From Bifidobacterium bombi DSM 19703 (GTDB taxonomy: Bacteria; Actinomycetota; Actinomycetes; Actinomycetales; Bifidobacteriaceae), in NCBI RefSeq assembly GCF_000737845.1, contig NZ_ATLK01000001.1:930001-994000 (forward strand): a stretch of 64,000 nucleotides of DNA, read 5' to 3'. Shown here in pieces: positions 9,911 through 17,931 of the stretch; the stretch's first letter is position 1; every line of letters begins with the position of its first letter. Made by a program: the position numbers and the translations under genes. The notes below the pieces were generated by a model. That model ran no database searches. It was given only the letters and a program-made list of their open reading frames with translations, and was not told where the DNA came from.

Positions 9911-12478
9911 TCAGCGAGAGCGCCGCGCAGCTGCAATCGCACTGACCGCTCGTTCCGCGGCCATGGTAACGAAGAAAATAACAACCGAGCACAACAGGAC
10001 GATGGCCAGTACCAGCCACCCTTCCGCCGATGTAGGCAGAGACAGTGCGAAGAAGTGCTCGACCAAAGGGATGAACATGCCAAGAACGCCGACCAACCCG
10101 AAGAGGGCCACCAATCCACCTCGCCAGGAATTGAGGGGGCGGGCGACCCGCGCCAGAACCAGTATGCCCAACGTGAAGACAACGATGGCGCACAACCGAC
10201 GGATAGAGCTCAACTGCTCCGGCTGCCTGAGGTCCAGCCCCAATACCGAAGGGACGACCCATTCCGTCAGCAACACAGACAAGGCGATTGCAATGCCGCC
10301 CGGCAGGGAAAAACGCACTACCCGCCCAAGGAAGCCCGGAACGTAACGGCGCGTGTTGGGGGCGAGCGCCAGGATGAACGCCGGAATGCCGATGGTAAGC
10401 GCACCAATGTAGGTAATATGACGGGGCAGATACGGGAACGGAACGAAGGTGAGCACCACTCCGAGAGAGATGAGCGCAGAATAAACGGTCTTCACCAGAA
10501 ACAGGCTGGCCACACGTTCCATATTGGCCATAACCTGCCGTCCGCGCGCCACCACGTCGGGAAGATGCGAGAATCTGGAATCCACCAGCACCACCTGGGC
10601 AACCGCCTTGGTCGCGGGAGCCGCATTTCCCATCGCGATGCCCAGATCGGCCTCCTTGAGCGCCAAAGCGTCGTTGACCCCATCGCCGGTCATCGCCACC
10701 ACATGCCCACCCAGATGCAGGGCCTGCACAATCGCCTTCTTCTGTTCAGGCAGCACACGGCCAAGCACATCCACATGCTCGAGAACCTTCGCCAACTCCT
10801 TGGTGTCCTGAGGCAGTTCACGGGCGTCCATCACCACGGGCCTGCGGGTGCCGGTAAGCCCCACCTTGGACGCTATGGCGCCGACCGTCACCGGATTATC
10901 ACCGGATATGACTCTGCAACGCACGCCCTGATCACGGAACCAAGCCAGCGTCTTCCCGGCATCGTCGCGAATATGTTCGGAGCACAACATCAAAGCCACC
11001 GGAACCGCCGCCAGCGAAAGCGTCGGCTCATCAGCGAAACCATCGGGAACAACACCGGGCACCCTTGCAAGAAGCAGGACGCGATGACCTTGGTTGGCAT
11101 ACTCGTTCACCTTCTTCAGGACATCGGCACCATCCGCCGCAACGGCAGAAAGAATGACCTCGGGCGCACCCATATACCACACACTGCGATCTTGGGCAAC
11201 GATCGCACTCCACTTACGTGCCGAAGAAAACCCTATTCGTTCTCGCACGGCACTTGGGTGGTATCCCTGTGCGGTCAACGCCTGAAGCACGGCCTTCCCC
11301 GTGCCGTTCGGATTCTCCTCATTCGACAAATCAAACAGCGCCTGAGCCGCATCTCGTTCGGAGACGGCATCGCGCCGCGCAGTTTCACTTCGGATTCCGT
11401 GGTCATCGTTCGCCGCGAGACCCTCGGCTAACATCTCCAGACGGTCGAACACGATGCCTCCATCGGTGATCGTCCCCGTTTTATCAAGGTTCAATGCATC
11501 CACCCGGGCCAGCGTCTCGACCGATTCCATCTCCTGTACCAACGTGTCATGACGTGCCAAACGCATGGCAGCAACCGCGAAATTCAACGAAGTAAGCAAG
11601 ACAAGACCTTCGGGAATCATGCCGACGACACCGGAGACCGAGGAAACTATGGCATCACGCCAGTCACCCGTCGCAACGGCGTTGCTCCAACCACCCACCG
11701 CATGCAGCTGGGACAGAATCAGCAGCACGCATAGCGGAACGACCAGCACGGTCATGACCTTGAGGATGGTGTTGATACCCTGATTGAGATCAGAAACGGT
11801 TTTCTTGTACACCTTTGCCTGAGCGGTGAGTTTGGCGGCGTAGCCGTGGTCTCCGACAGCGGTGACCCGCACCAACGCCAGACCTGAAACCGCTGTCGAC
11901 CCCGAATAGATTTCGGCGCCTTCGGCCTTGCGGACGGTTCGTGCCTCTCCCGTCAACATCGATTCGTCGAGTTCCAATCCCCATGTGCGCACTACGGTGC
12001 CGTCGGCGGGCACCTGTTCACCCGAACGAACCCACAATAAATCATCCAAGACGATGGCGTCATGGTCGACCTGCACGTTCCGGCCTTCACGGCGCACCAG
12101 GGATTGTGACCTTACAAGAATCGAAAGCTTATCAAGGGTGTGCTTGGCCTTGAGTTCCGTGAGGATCCCGATGCCGGCATTGACGATGATGACCAAGCCG
12201 AACACCGCGTCCTTCCATTGCCCCGCAAGCAGCACCATCACCATAGCCACGAGGATGATGACGTTGAAGAGCGTAAAGACGTTCTCGCGGATGATCGTCC
12301 ACAACGATCGCGAGGTCTGGGTCTTCACTTCATTCGTCTGCCCGGCGCTCCTCCGGGCCATGATCTCAGCCGCATTGAGACCGAAATCAGATACTTCGGG
12401 AAGACGATCCCGCTCAGCCCCGTCATCACCGTTCAGGGACACTTCCGTTGATTCCACACCGCGCGCCTGTTCGTTCAT
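9911..12478 (-). CDS. Cation-transporting P-type ATPase, CtpE-like
   Basis: This 855-residue ion pump of the inner membrane shows the full P-type set: actuator motif DESMLTGEA, phosphorylation site DKTGT with Asp at residue 332, M4 motif IPEGLVLLTSLNFAVAA, and hinge TGDGVNDALALKEADLGIA. The N-terminus (NEVKTQTSRSLWTIIRENVF, VNAGIGILTELKAKHTLDKL) and the lack of a metal-binding domain fit the mycobacterial CtpE group, which is linked to calcium uptake. Substrate here is inferred only. About ten membrane segments are visible. It is separated by about 100 bases from the upstream lipoprotein gene. Confidence 0.88.
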   Translation of the reverse strand: MNEQARGVESTEVSLNGDDGAERDRLPEVSDFGLNAAEIMARRSAGQTNEVKTQTSRSLWTIIRENVFTLFNVIILVAMVMVLLAGQWKDAVFGLVIIVNAGIGILTELKAKHTLDKLSILVRSQSLVRREGRNVQVDHDAIVLDDLLWVRSGEQVPADGTVVRTWGLELDESMLTGEARTVRKAEGAEIYSGSTAVSGLALVRVTAVGDHGYAAKLTAQAKVYKKTVSDLNQGINTILKVMTVLVVPLCVLLILSQLHAVGGWSNAVATGDWRDAIVSSVSGVVGMIPEGLVLLTSLNFAVAAMRLARHDTLVQEMESVETLARVDALNLDKTGTITDGGIVFDRLEMLAEGLAANDDHGIRSETARRDAVSERDAAQALFDLSNEENPNGTGKAVLQALTAQGYHPSAVRERIGFSSARKWSAIVAQDRSVWYMGAPEVILSAVAADGADVLKKVNEYANQGHRVLLLARVPGVVPDGFADEPTLSLAAVPVALMLCSEHIRDDAGKTLAWFRDQGVRCRVISGDNPVTVGAIASKVGLTGTRRPVVMDARELPQDTKELAKVLEHVDVLGRVLPEQKKAIVQALHLGGHVVAMTGDGVNDALALKEADLGIAMGNAAPATKAVAQVVLVDSRFSHLPDVVARGRQVMANMERVASLFLVKTVYSALISLGVVLTFVPFPYLPRHITYIGALTIGIPAFILALAPNTRRYVPGFLGRVVRFSLPGGIAIALSVLLTEWVVPSVLGLDLRQPEQLSSIRRLCAIVVFTLGILVLARVARPLNSWRGGLVALFGLVGVLGMFIPLVEHFFALSLPTSAEGWLVLAIVLLCSVVIFFVTMAAERAVSAIAAARRSR

Positions 12479-12581
12479 GCCTCAAATCCCCTTTTTACGA
12501 CCGCGCAAACCACATCACCGACCAACCCCGCCGGCACCCTCACATCGACCTCATCACCGGCCGCATATCATCGTACCGCGT

Positions 12582-13202
12582 TCATTTCCCATTGGTACCT
12601 AAAGAGACTTCCATGGACCGCGGATGTGGATTATCGTTGATGACCAAAGCCAGCGCATCCTCCAACGTCGTAACCGCATCGGAAGGCCCTTCCACCACAT
12701 GCAACGAGACCGCCGTAAGCGTGCGTTTCAGCGGATGCCCCGAATTATCCACCAACACCACCGGAATCCCGGCTTCGCGGGCGTCTTCCAACGCCGATTC
12801 CCATAATACGGCCTCTTTCGAGGATCCTCCATGCCCAAATGCCTGCAGACCCGGAACCACGACCACGTTCACTACCCGCGAAGTCAACCCCTGCATATTG
12901 ACCCCAGCGCTGTCGGCAGGACTTTCATCGGAGCCGACCGAAGCATAGACCGCTCGAAGTCCCTCATCGCGGCAAGCGCCGATGATACGCCGATCAAGCA
13001 CCGTGTCACCTGCGCTGAGAACCCCTACGGTGATGTCCGCCTTATCGACGCCATCATGGGTGACGTTCGTCGATTCGGTGCGCGTATCGCCCACAGCCGA
13101 ACCGGCAGGCACGCACCCTCCCATAAGCGGAGCCACTGCGCAGCAGACCACCATCGCCAACGACGCAGCAAGGAATCGATGCGTACCGGGCACGTTAATC
13201 AC
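12582..13202 (-). CDS. Predicted lipoprotein, periplasmic-binding-protein-like
   Basis: The 206-residue protein begins with a lipoprotein signal: hydrophobic AASLAMVVCCAVAPL, then the lipobox LMGGC with Cys at about residue 30. The mature part alternates beta and alpha (ITVGVLSAGDTVLDRRII, VVNVVVVPG, AGIPVVLVDNSG), resembling a single lobe of type 1 sugar-binding proteins. It is too short for a two-lobe binding protein, and no transporter genes adjoin it. Its GTG start overlaps the methyltransferase stop by 8 bases, suggesting translational coupling. Function unknown. Confidence 0.7.
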   Translation of the reverse strand: MINVPGTHRFLAASLAMVVCCAVAPLMGGCVPAGSAVGDTRTESTNVTHDGVDKADITVGVLSAGDTVLDRRIIGACRDEGLRAVYASVGSDESPADSAGVNMQGLTSRVVNVVVVPGLQAFGHGGSSKEAVLWESALEDAREAGIPVVLVDNSGHPLKRTLTAVSLHVVEGPSDAVTTLEDALALVINDNPHPRSMEVSLGTNGK

Positions 13203-14493
13203 GACCTCGCACGAACGTGGCGACCGTCTCTACATGATGGGTCATCGGATAGATATCGAATCCCTGAATCGCCTTGAGCGAATAACCAAGTGATGTCAAA
13301 GTCGCGGTGTCACGAGCAAGACTCGTGGAATCGCAGGCGATGTAGACCACCGTGGAAGCCCCTGTATCTGCGATCTGGCGACATACTCCGGATTTGGCCC
13401 CCGCTCTCGGCGGGTCCAACACCACCACGTCCGGCTTTGAAAAATCGTCGGGTACGTTGCGCAAAACGCGGGCTACGTCCCCCTGCACCACTTGGGCGTT
13501 GTCGGCCTTGACCACATGCAGATTGCGCTCGGCGCCACGCACGGCGGTTCGGCTTCCTTCAACGCCGTACACATGGGAGTGGGAGAAGGTCTGCGCCAAC
13601 GGCAACGTGAACAGTCCCGACCCGCAGAACAGATCCCATATAACGGCCGACCGTGTGCCGGAAAGCGCTTCGCTCACCTCGCGCATCACATACTTGAGCA
13701 ACGCAGCAGGCGCCGCACGATGGACCTGCCAGAAACCGCCCGCATCAACGCCGAACGGATAGCGTCTGCCATCGACGTCCACCGCCTCCTTAAGCCGCTT
13801 TTCACCGCTGCGGACGTGACCATCGACTTCGATGGCGTAATTGCCGCCAACCTCCTGGGCGAGCGCTTTGTACGTCATTCTGGAGGTATGGACGTCGCGA
13901 GGTTCCGGCACTGCCACACGGATGATCGAACCAGGTTCGTATTCATGATTCCACAGGTCGAAACGGTCGGCTACGGCAAGAAGGGCGCGTGATGCGAGGG
14001 GCATGGTGGAGACGCGGACATGTTCATGCGAAGCCCGACGCCGCATGGAGACGTGACCGGTCTCATCGGCCACGAGTTCGATCCGGGTACGCCAGTGCAG
14101 ACCGCGTTCCTCATCATCCTCCTCCAACCTTGCCACCCTTACATCGGGGATGTCCACATGACCCATGCGCCGCATCTGGTCGGTGATAACTGCGGATTTC
14201 CAACGAATCTGGCCTGGTAAGGCAACGTGCACCAAATCAGCTCCCCCGACACCACCACCGGTGCTGAGAGGGCCGGCAAGCCGCCAAGCCGGTTCAACCC
14301 GATCATCGCTCGCTTCGAGAATCTGGACCACTTCACCCGTCCAAAAGCGCTCATCGCGGTCATAGGGCTCATCCAGCTGGACCACCACACGTTCGCCGGG
14401 CAAGGCGAAACGCACGAACACCACGCGCCCGTCGATATGGGCGACGCAACGCCCTTGGTCCGCATACCGTTCTACTCTAACTTCCGCCTGCAT
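13195..14493 (-). CDS. Class I SAM-dependent RNA methyltransferase, TrmA/RlmD family with TRAM domain
   Basis: The N-terminal 60 or so residues form a TRAM-like RNA-binding domain (VERYADQGRCVAHIDGRVVF, FALPGERVVV). The catalytic part has VIWDLFCGSGLFTLPLAQ (SAM binding), VVLDPPRAGAK and VYIACDSTSLARD, where the Cys is the expected nucleophile for uracil C5 methylation. The end, DIYPMTHHVETVATF, is typical. Target (tRNA U54 or 23S rRNA) cannot be decided. I chose the ATG at 14491-14493, with GGGGAG just upstream, over an in-frame GTG 12 bases earlier. The gene overlaps the lipoprotein gene. Confidence 0.88.
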   Translation of the reverse strand: MQAEVRVERYADQGRCVAHIDGRVVFVRFALPGERVVVQLDEPYDRDERFWTGEVVQILEASDDRVEPAWRLAGPLSTGGGVGGADLVHVALPGQIRWKSAVITDQMRRMGHVDIPDVRVARLEEDDEERGLHWRTRIELVADETGHVSMRRRASHEHVRVSTMPLASRALLAVADRFDLWNHEYEPGSIIRVAVPEPRDVHTSRMTYKALAQEVGGNYAIEVDGHVRSGEKRLKEAVDVDGRRYPFGVDAGGFWQVHRAAPAALLKYVMREVSEALSGTRSAVIWDLFCGSGLFTLPLAQTFSHSHVYGVEGSRTAVRGAERNLHVVKADNAQVVQGDVARVLRNVPDDFSKPDVVVLDPPRAGAKSGVCRQIADTGASTVVYIACDSTSLARDTATLTSLGYSLKAIQGFDIYPMTHHVETVATFVRGRD

Positions 14494-14818
14494 CAGACTC
14501 CCCACCTACACACTCAAGTATCTTAAGAAAACATTCGCGGCATGGTGCCGCAACACCGGACAATGAAATGCCTATTTTAGCGAGAGCTCTCGTCAGGGTC
14601 TCGACCGAGCCGTCGGTCGCCTTCCAATGGAACCGTTTCCTTGTAAGGACCGATCGCATGCCAATCGAAGCGGAAATCTGCCGCCGTCTGCCCCGCTGAG
14701 AAGGCACTCCTCAAGCAGCCGAACGTCTTGACGTGCGCAGCGCCTTCGCGGCGACGATGAACGTCGTTCACTGGCCGTTGCAGGCGCACATAGGAGCACC
14801 CCTCAACTGCTGCCACAC
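14494..14818. other. Intergenic region, no gene assigned
   Basis: This 325-base gap lies between the DUF3159 stop and the methyltransferase start. A 79-codon minus-strand frame (14577-14816, GTG start five bases after the DUF3159 stop) could be coupled, but its translation resembles no family I know and it lacks a clear ribosome site. No RNA gene or strong hairpin is seen. Confidence 0.45.
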
Positions 14819-15634
14819 TCAGCTGCGCGGTCCATCCGACACGGAGGCATCGTCGTCATCGCCATGTTCACAATCGCCACCGTCTTGAGGCTGCGCCTGG
14901 GAAACGAACCTGGGGTGGTGCCGCATCGGGGTGGCTATGAGCAGGTAGGACACCCAGATCGCCAAAGCCCAGAACGGAATGCCCATAAGCAACCTGGCCG
15001 TCCCCAAGGCGGTGACATGATTGGTGTAATAAAGCGGAACCTGCACGATCAGACGCACCAGAAACAACGCGACCCACAGCAGCGTCACATTGCGGTATGC
15101 ACGGTACAACAAGACATCATCTCGCCATTGAGCCAGCCACTGACGCAGATGGGATGTAGGCACGGACCTGATGAATTCCACAATCAATCCAACGCCGGGA
15201 ACCCTGCATGCCAACGAAACGGACAGCAACGCCGCGTAGAGGATATTGGTGATGAAACCGAACGCATAATAATTGCGAGCCTCATTGCTCTTCCATGCCC
15301 ATACCAGGCATATCGCCACAGCCGCCAAACCGCTGAGGGCACCAAGCACCGACTGCCTCTGCAGGAGCCGCGCCACCACCTGCAGAACCGCAATCACCGC
15401 GGAGACGATAACAGTCATGCGCAGATCGTTCGTGATCACGAACAGGACGACGAACACGAAACCCGGCAACATCGATTCGACGACACCACGGGGTCCGCCT
15501 ATGGCATCGATCACCGAGAAATCCTCACCTCCGCCTGCGGCAGCCAAGGCCGCGAAGCCGGTGCGCTTACCGCCGGCAAAGGAGTGCCCCTCGCCTTCGA
15601 TTTCGGGATTGTCGAGCTTGTGTGAACCGTTCAT
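14819..15634 (-). CDS. DUF3159 family membrane protein
   Basis: An actinobacterial membrane protein of unknown function. The core starts at FSVIDAIGGPRGVVESMLPG and has about six hydrophobic segments (FVFVVLFVITNDL, MTVIVSAVIAVLQVVARLL, LAAVAICLVWAW and others). RVPGVGLIVEFIRSVPTSHLRQW is a characteristic middle part. The tail is Asp-rich. The frame is open to a GTG at 15781 that overlaps the DUF3710 gene by 29 bases; I chose the ATG at 15632-15634 (MNGSHKLDNPE) because it gives a family-like N-terminus, but no start has a good ribosome site. It follows DUF3710 in the same direction, a conserved actinobacterial pair. Confidence 0.8.
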   Translation of the reverse strand: MNGSHKLDNPEIEGEGHSFAGGKRTGFAALAAAGGGEDFSVIDAIGGPRGVVESMLPGFVFVVLFVITNDLRMTVIVSAVIAVLQVVARLLQRQSVLGALSGLAAVAICLVWAWKSNEARNYYAFGFITNILYAALLSVSLACRVPGVGLIVEFIRSVPTSHLRQWLAQWRDDVLLYRAYRNVTLLWVALFLVRLIVQVPLYYTNHVTALGTARLLMGIPFWALAIWVSYLLIATPMRHHPRFVSQAQPQDGGDCEHGDDDDASVSDGPRS

Positions 15635-15752
15635 CGCCACCACATTCCAGTCGTTCGCTCCTGCACGCATACCAAGACCACGAGGCATCCCAGCGTGTCC
15701 GATGGCGCCGTCCGCAAGAGACGGCGCACAACCTTCAATAGGTCGTCTGGTC

Positions 15753-16673
15753 TCAACGCACCTCGGAGAACATCGGCCCACGAGAAATGGTGGTCTGCAC
15801 GTTCACCTCCTGGTCAGCAACGAAGGGGCCGTCGATGCGCTTGGGAATCTCGTTGCCGTTTTCCCGTGCCTCCTCCTCGGCCTTGCGACGCTCGTTCGGC
15901 GTCACCGGAGGATGCATGGGCACCAGATCGCGCGGAGCGAGCGGCTCAGTGCCGCGATCTACCACGATGTCTGCAAAGAACCTGTTCAACGCCTCAGCCT
16001 CTTCGCTATGCGGATTGTTTGCCGCGGGACCGGAGAAGATGCCGCGCAGCATCCAACGTGGCCCGTCCACGCCGACGATGCGGGTGACCAACTTCTTACC
16101 GCCTTTGATGGTCACCGGAAGGCTCAGCTCCATGCCGAAGACCCCCGGGACTTCTTTGGCGCTGTCGTTCGAGGTAAGCAGGTCGGCGCGAACATCATCC
16201 CACAGTCCGAGGGTCTTGGGTGCAGCAAGCGCCTCGATTTCAAGACTCGAAGCACCATAGGTGACGGTACAGCCCAGAACCTCCTGATTGGCGCGATTGG
16301 CTTTGATGCGCAGCTCTATGCCTTGCAGGAAAGGCAGGTAATAAGCGCCCAAATCAAGATATTCCGAGTAGTCCGGAGTGTCCTCATCATCGATGTCCCA
16401 AGGGCCCCAGTCTTCACCTCGTCCTTCATACTCCTCGGTGGGCTCGCTCGGATACAACGGTTCGGCATCGTCATCGTCGTCAAACCCGTCGTCCGCTTCG
16501 TCGGACTCATCGATGCCGGCATCTCCCTCAAAATCGCGCAGGGGCTCATCAAATAAATCGCCGGTATCCTCCGTTTGCACGTCGGCACCGATCTTCGAGT
16601 CATCGTCTTCGCTCTCGCCGTCACCGGCATGTGCACCGCTGTGCTTACTTTTACCAAAGCCAAACAATCCCAT
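15753..16673 (-). CDS. DUF3710 family protein
   Basis: This is a 306-residue cytoplasmic protein. Residues 1-100 are very acidic and probably disordered (FDDDDDAEP, EDWGPWDIDDEDTPD). The DUF3710 core follows (YLDLGAYYLPFLQGIELRIKA, LWDDVRADLLTS, RIVGVDGPRWMLRGIFSGPAA, RFFADIVVDRGTEPLAPRD). DUF3710 usually follows dut and precedes DUF3159 in actinobacteria; the DUF3159 link is present here but dut is not adjacent. Function unknown. Confidence 0.88.
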   Translation of the reverse strand: MGLFGFGKSKHSGAHAGDGESEDDDSKIGADVQTEDTGDLFDEPLRDFEGDAGIDESDEADDGFDDDDDAEPLYPSEPTEEYEGRGEDWGPWDIDDEDTPDYSEYLDLGAYYLPFLQGIELRIKANRANQEVLGCTVTYGASSLEIEALAAPKTLGLWDDVRADLLTSNDSAKEVPGVFGMELSLPVTIKGGKKLVTRIVGVDGPRWMLRGIFSGPAANNPHSEEAEALNRFFADIVVDRGTEPLAPRDLVPMHPPVTPNERRKAEEEARENGNEIPKRIDGPFVADQEVNVQTTISRGPMFSEVR

Positions 16674-16944
16674 CGTTCCTCATTTCGTCGCTATGTCAGT
16701 GACAGTGCTTCGTCGTAACATGACGTTTCAGCCCATGTTCAGGATATCACCGAGGCGCTATCTGCCCAAGCCATCGCGCAAAGCGCGACGCATCGTGTGA
16801 GAGACACGAAGCCGACATTAACTACGGATGCGAAACGGAGACCATCATCGAACGACTATGACGCGAAAGGACCATACAGCAAGCATGGCCATCGACGGGT
16901 TCGGGCCTGTTGCGGACGACGCGCGACGAACGGCAGACACCGGG

Positions 16945-17832
16945 CTAAATGTCGTAAACAATCGTCAGCGGCGCATGGTCGGACCAGCGAGTGTCGTAGC
17001 TCGAAGCCCGGTCGATGGTGAATTCACGGGCCCGGTTCGCCAAAGCCGGCGTCGCCAACTGGTAATCAATCCGCCAGCCGACGTTGTTGTCAAAAGCCCG
17101 GCCACGTTGACTCCACCATGTGTAAGGCCCCTGTACGTCTCCCGCCAGAGTTCTCATGACATCGACGAAGCCGAGACCAGCGGCGTCATCATCGCTGCCC
17201 AGCCATCGATCCACATAGGCACGTTCCTCAGGCAGGAAGCCGGCGTGCGTTTCATTTGCCTTCGCGTTCTTGATGTCCAAAGGCGTATGGGCGATGTTCA
17301 TGTCACCGCACAACAAAGCCTGACGGCCGTGTTCGCCCTGCCCCGCCGCCTCTTCGCGCAGCTGCGCCATACGCACCAGCATCTTGTCAAGGAACCGGAA
17401 TTTCTGGTTCATTTTTTCGGGATCATCGGTATTCCCCGCATGTACATAGACACTCGCGACCGTAAGTCTCATGCCGCCCGGAGTCGTGATGTCGTTCTCG
17501 ATCCACCGTCCGGAATCGACGTCCTCATCCAAATCCAGCAGACCATAGCGACGGTCCTCAACCTTGAACGTGGAGAGCAGGCCAACTCCTGCACGACCTT
17601 TGATGCGACACACCTCGTTGGTGGTCTGCAGATCCTGAGCGGAGCCCAGTCGGCCGGCACTCTCGTAGCGTCGGCCGATCTGTACGAAGACAGGATCGAT
17701 CTCCTCCTGCGGGGCCCGCACCTCCTGCATGCACCACACATCCGGCGCCTTGACGTAGGCCCAATCAAGGAAACCTTTGCGATTGGCTGCACGAATACCG
17801 TTGAGATTTGAAGTAGTGACCGTAATGCTCAT
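16945..17832 (-). CDS. xthA: Exodeoxyribonuclease III / AP endonuclease
   Basis: This is an EEP-fold nuclease of base excision repair, cutting at abasic sites and trimming 3' ends. Seen are the N-terminal SNLNGIRAANRKGF, the catalytic WCMQEVRAP (metal-binding Glu), GDMNIAHTPLDIKN (catalytic Asp/Asn) and the final WSDHAPLTIVYD (catalytic Asp-His). The length of 295 residues is slightly above the usual 260-270. It is monocistronic, preceded by a 270-base gap without other signals. Confidence 0.93.
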   Translation of the reverse strand: MSITVTTSNLNGIRAANRKGFLDWAYVKAPDVWCMQEVRAPQEEIDPVFVQIGRRYESAGRLGSAQDLQTTNEVCRIKGRAGVGLLSTFKVEDRRYGLLDLDEDVDSGRWIENDITTPGGMRLTVASVYVHAGNTDDPEKMNQKFRFLDKMLVRMAQLREEAAGQGEHGRQALLCGDMNIAHTPLDIKNAKANETHAGFLPEERAYVDRWLGSDDDAAGLGFVDVMRTLAGDVQGPYTWWSQRGRAFDNNVGWRIDYQLATPALANRAREFTIDRASSYDTRWSDHAPLTIVYDI

Positions 17833-17931
17833 AGTCAGAGAGTATCACCGGAACTGCCAATAATAGCAAAGTGCGCCGCACAGCAGCCATCCGCAGTATC
17901 CGGGACAGCCACATATGCGACGTGCGGAACT

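Noticed and set aside
9571..10182. 203-codon minus-strand frame after the P-type ATPase
   Set aside because: It overlaps the end of the ATPase gene in another frame and has Ser/Arg/Trp-rich sequence without family resemblance.
9860..11431. 523-codon plus-strand open frame opposite the P-type ATPase gene
   Set aside because: It is a high-GC antisense shadow: the opposite strand carries all P-type ATPase motifs, while this translation is Arg/Gln/His-rich with no domain.
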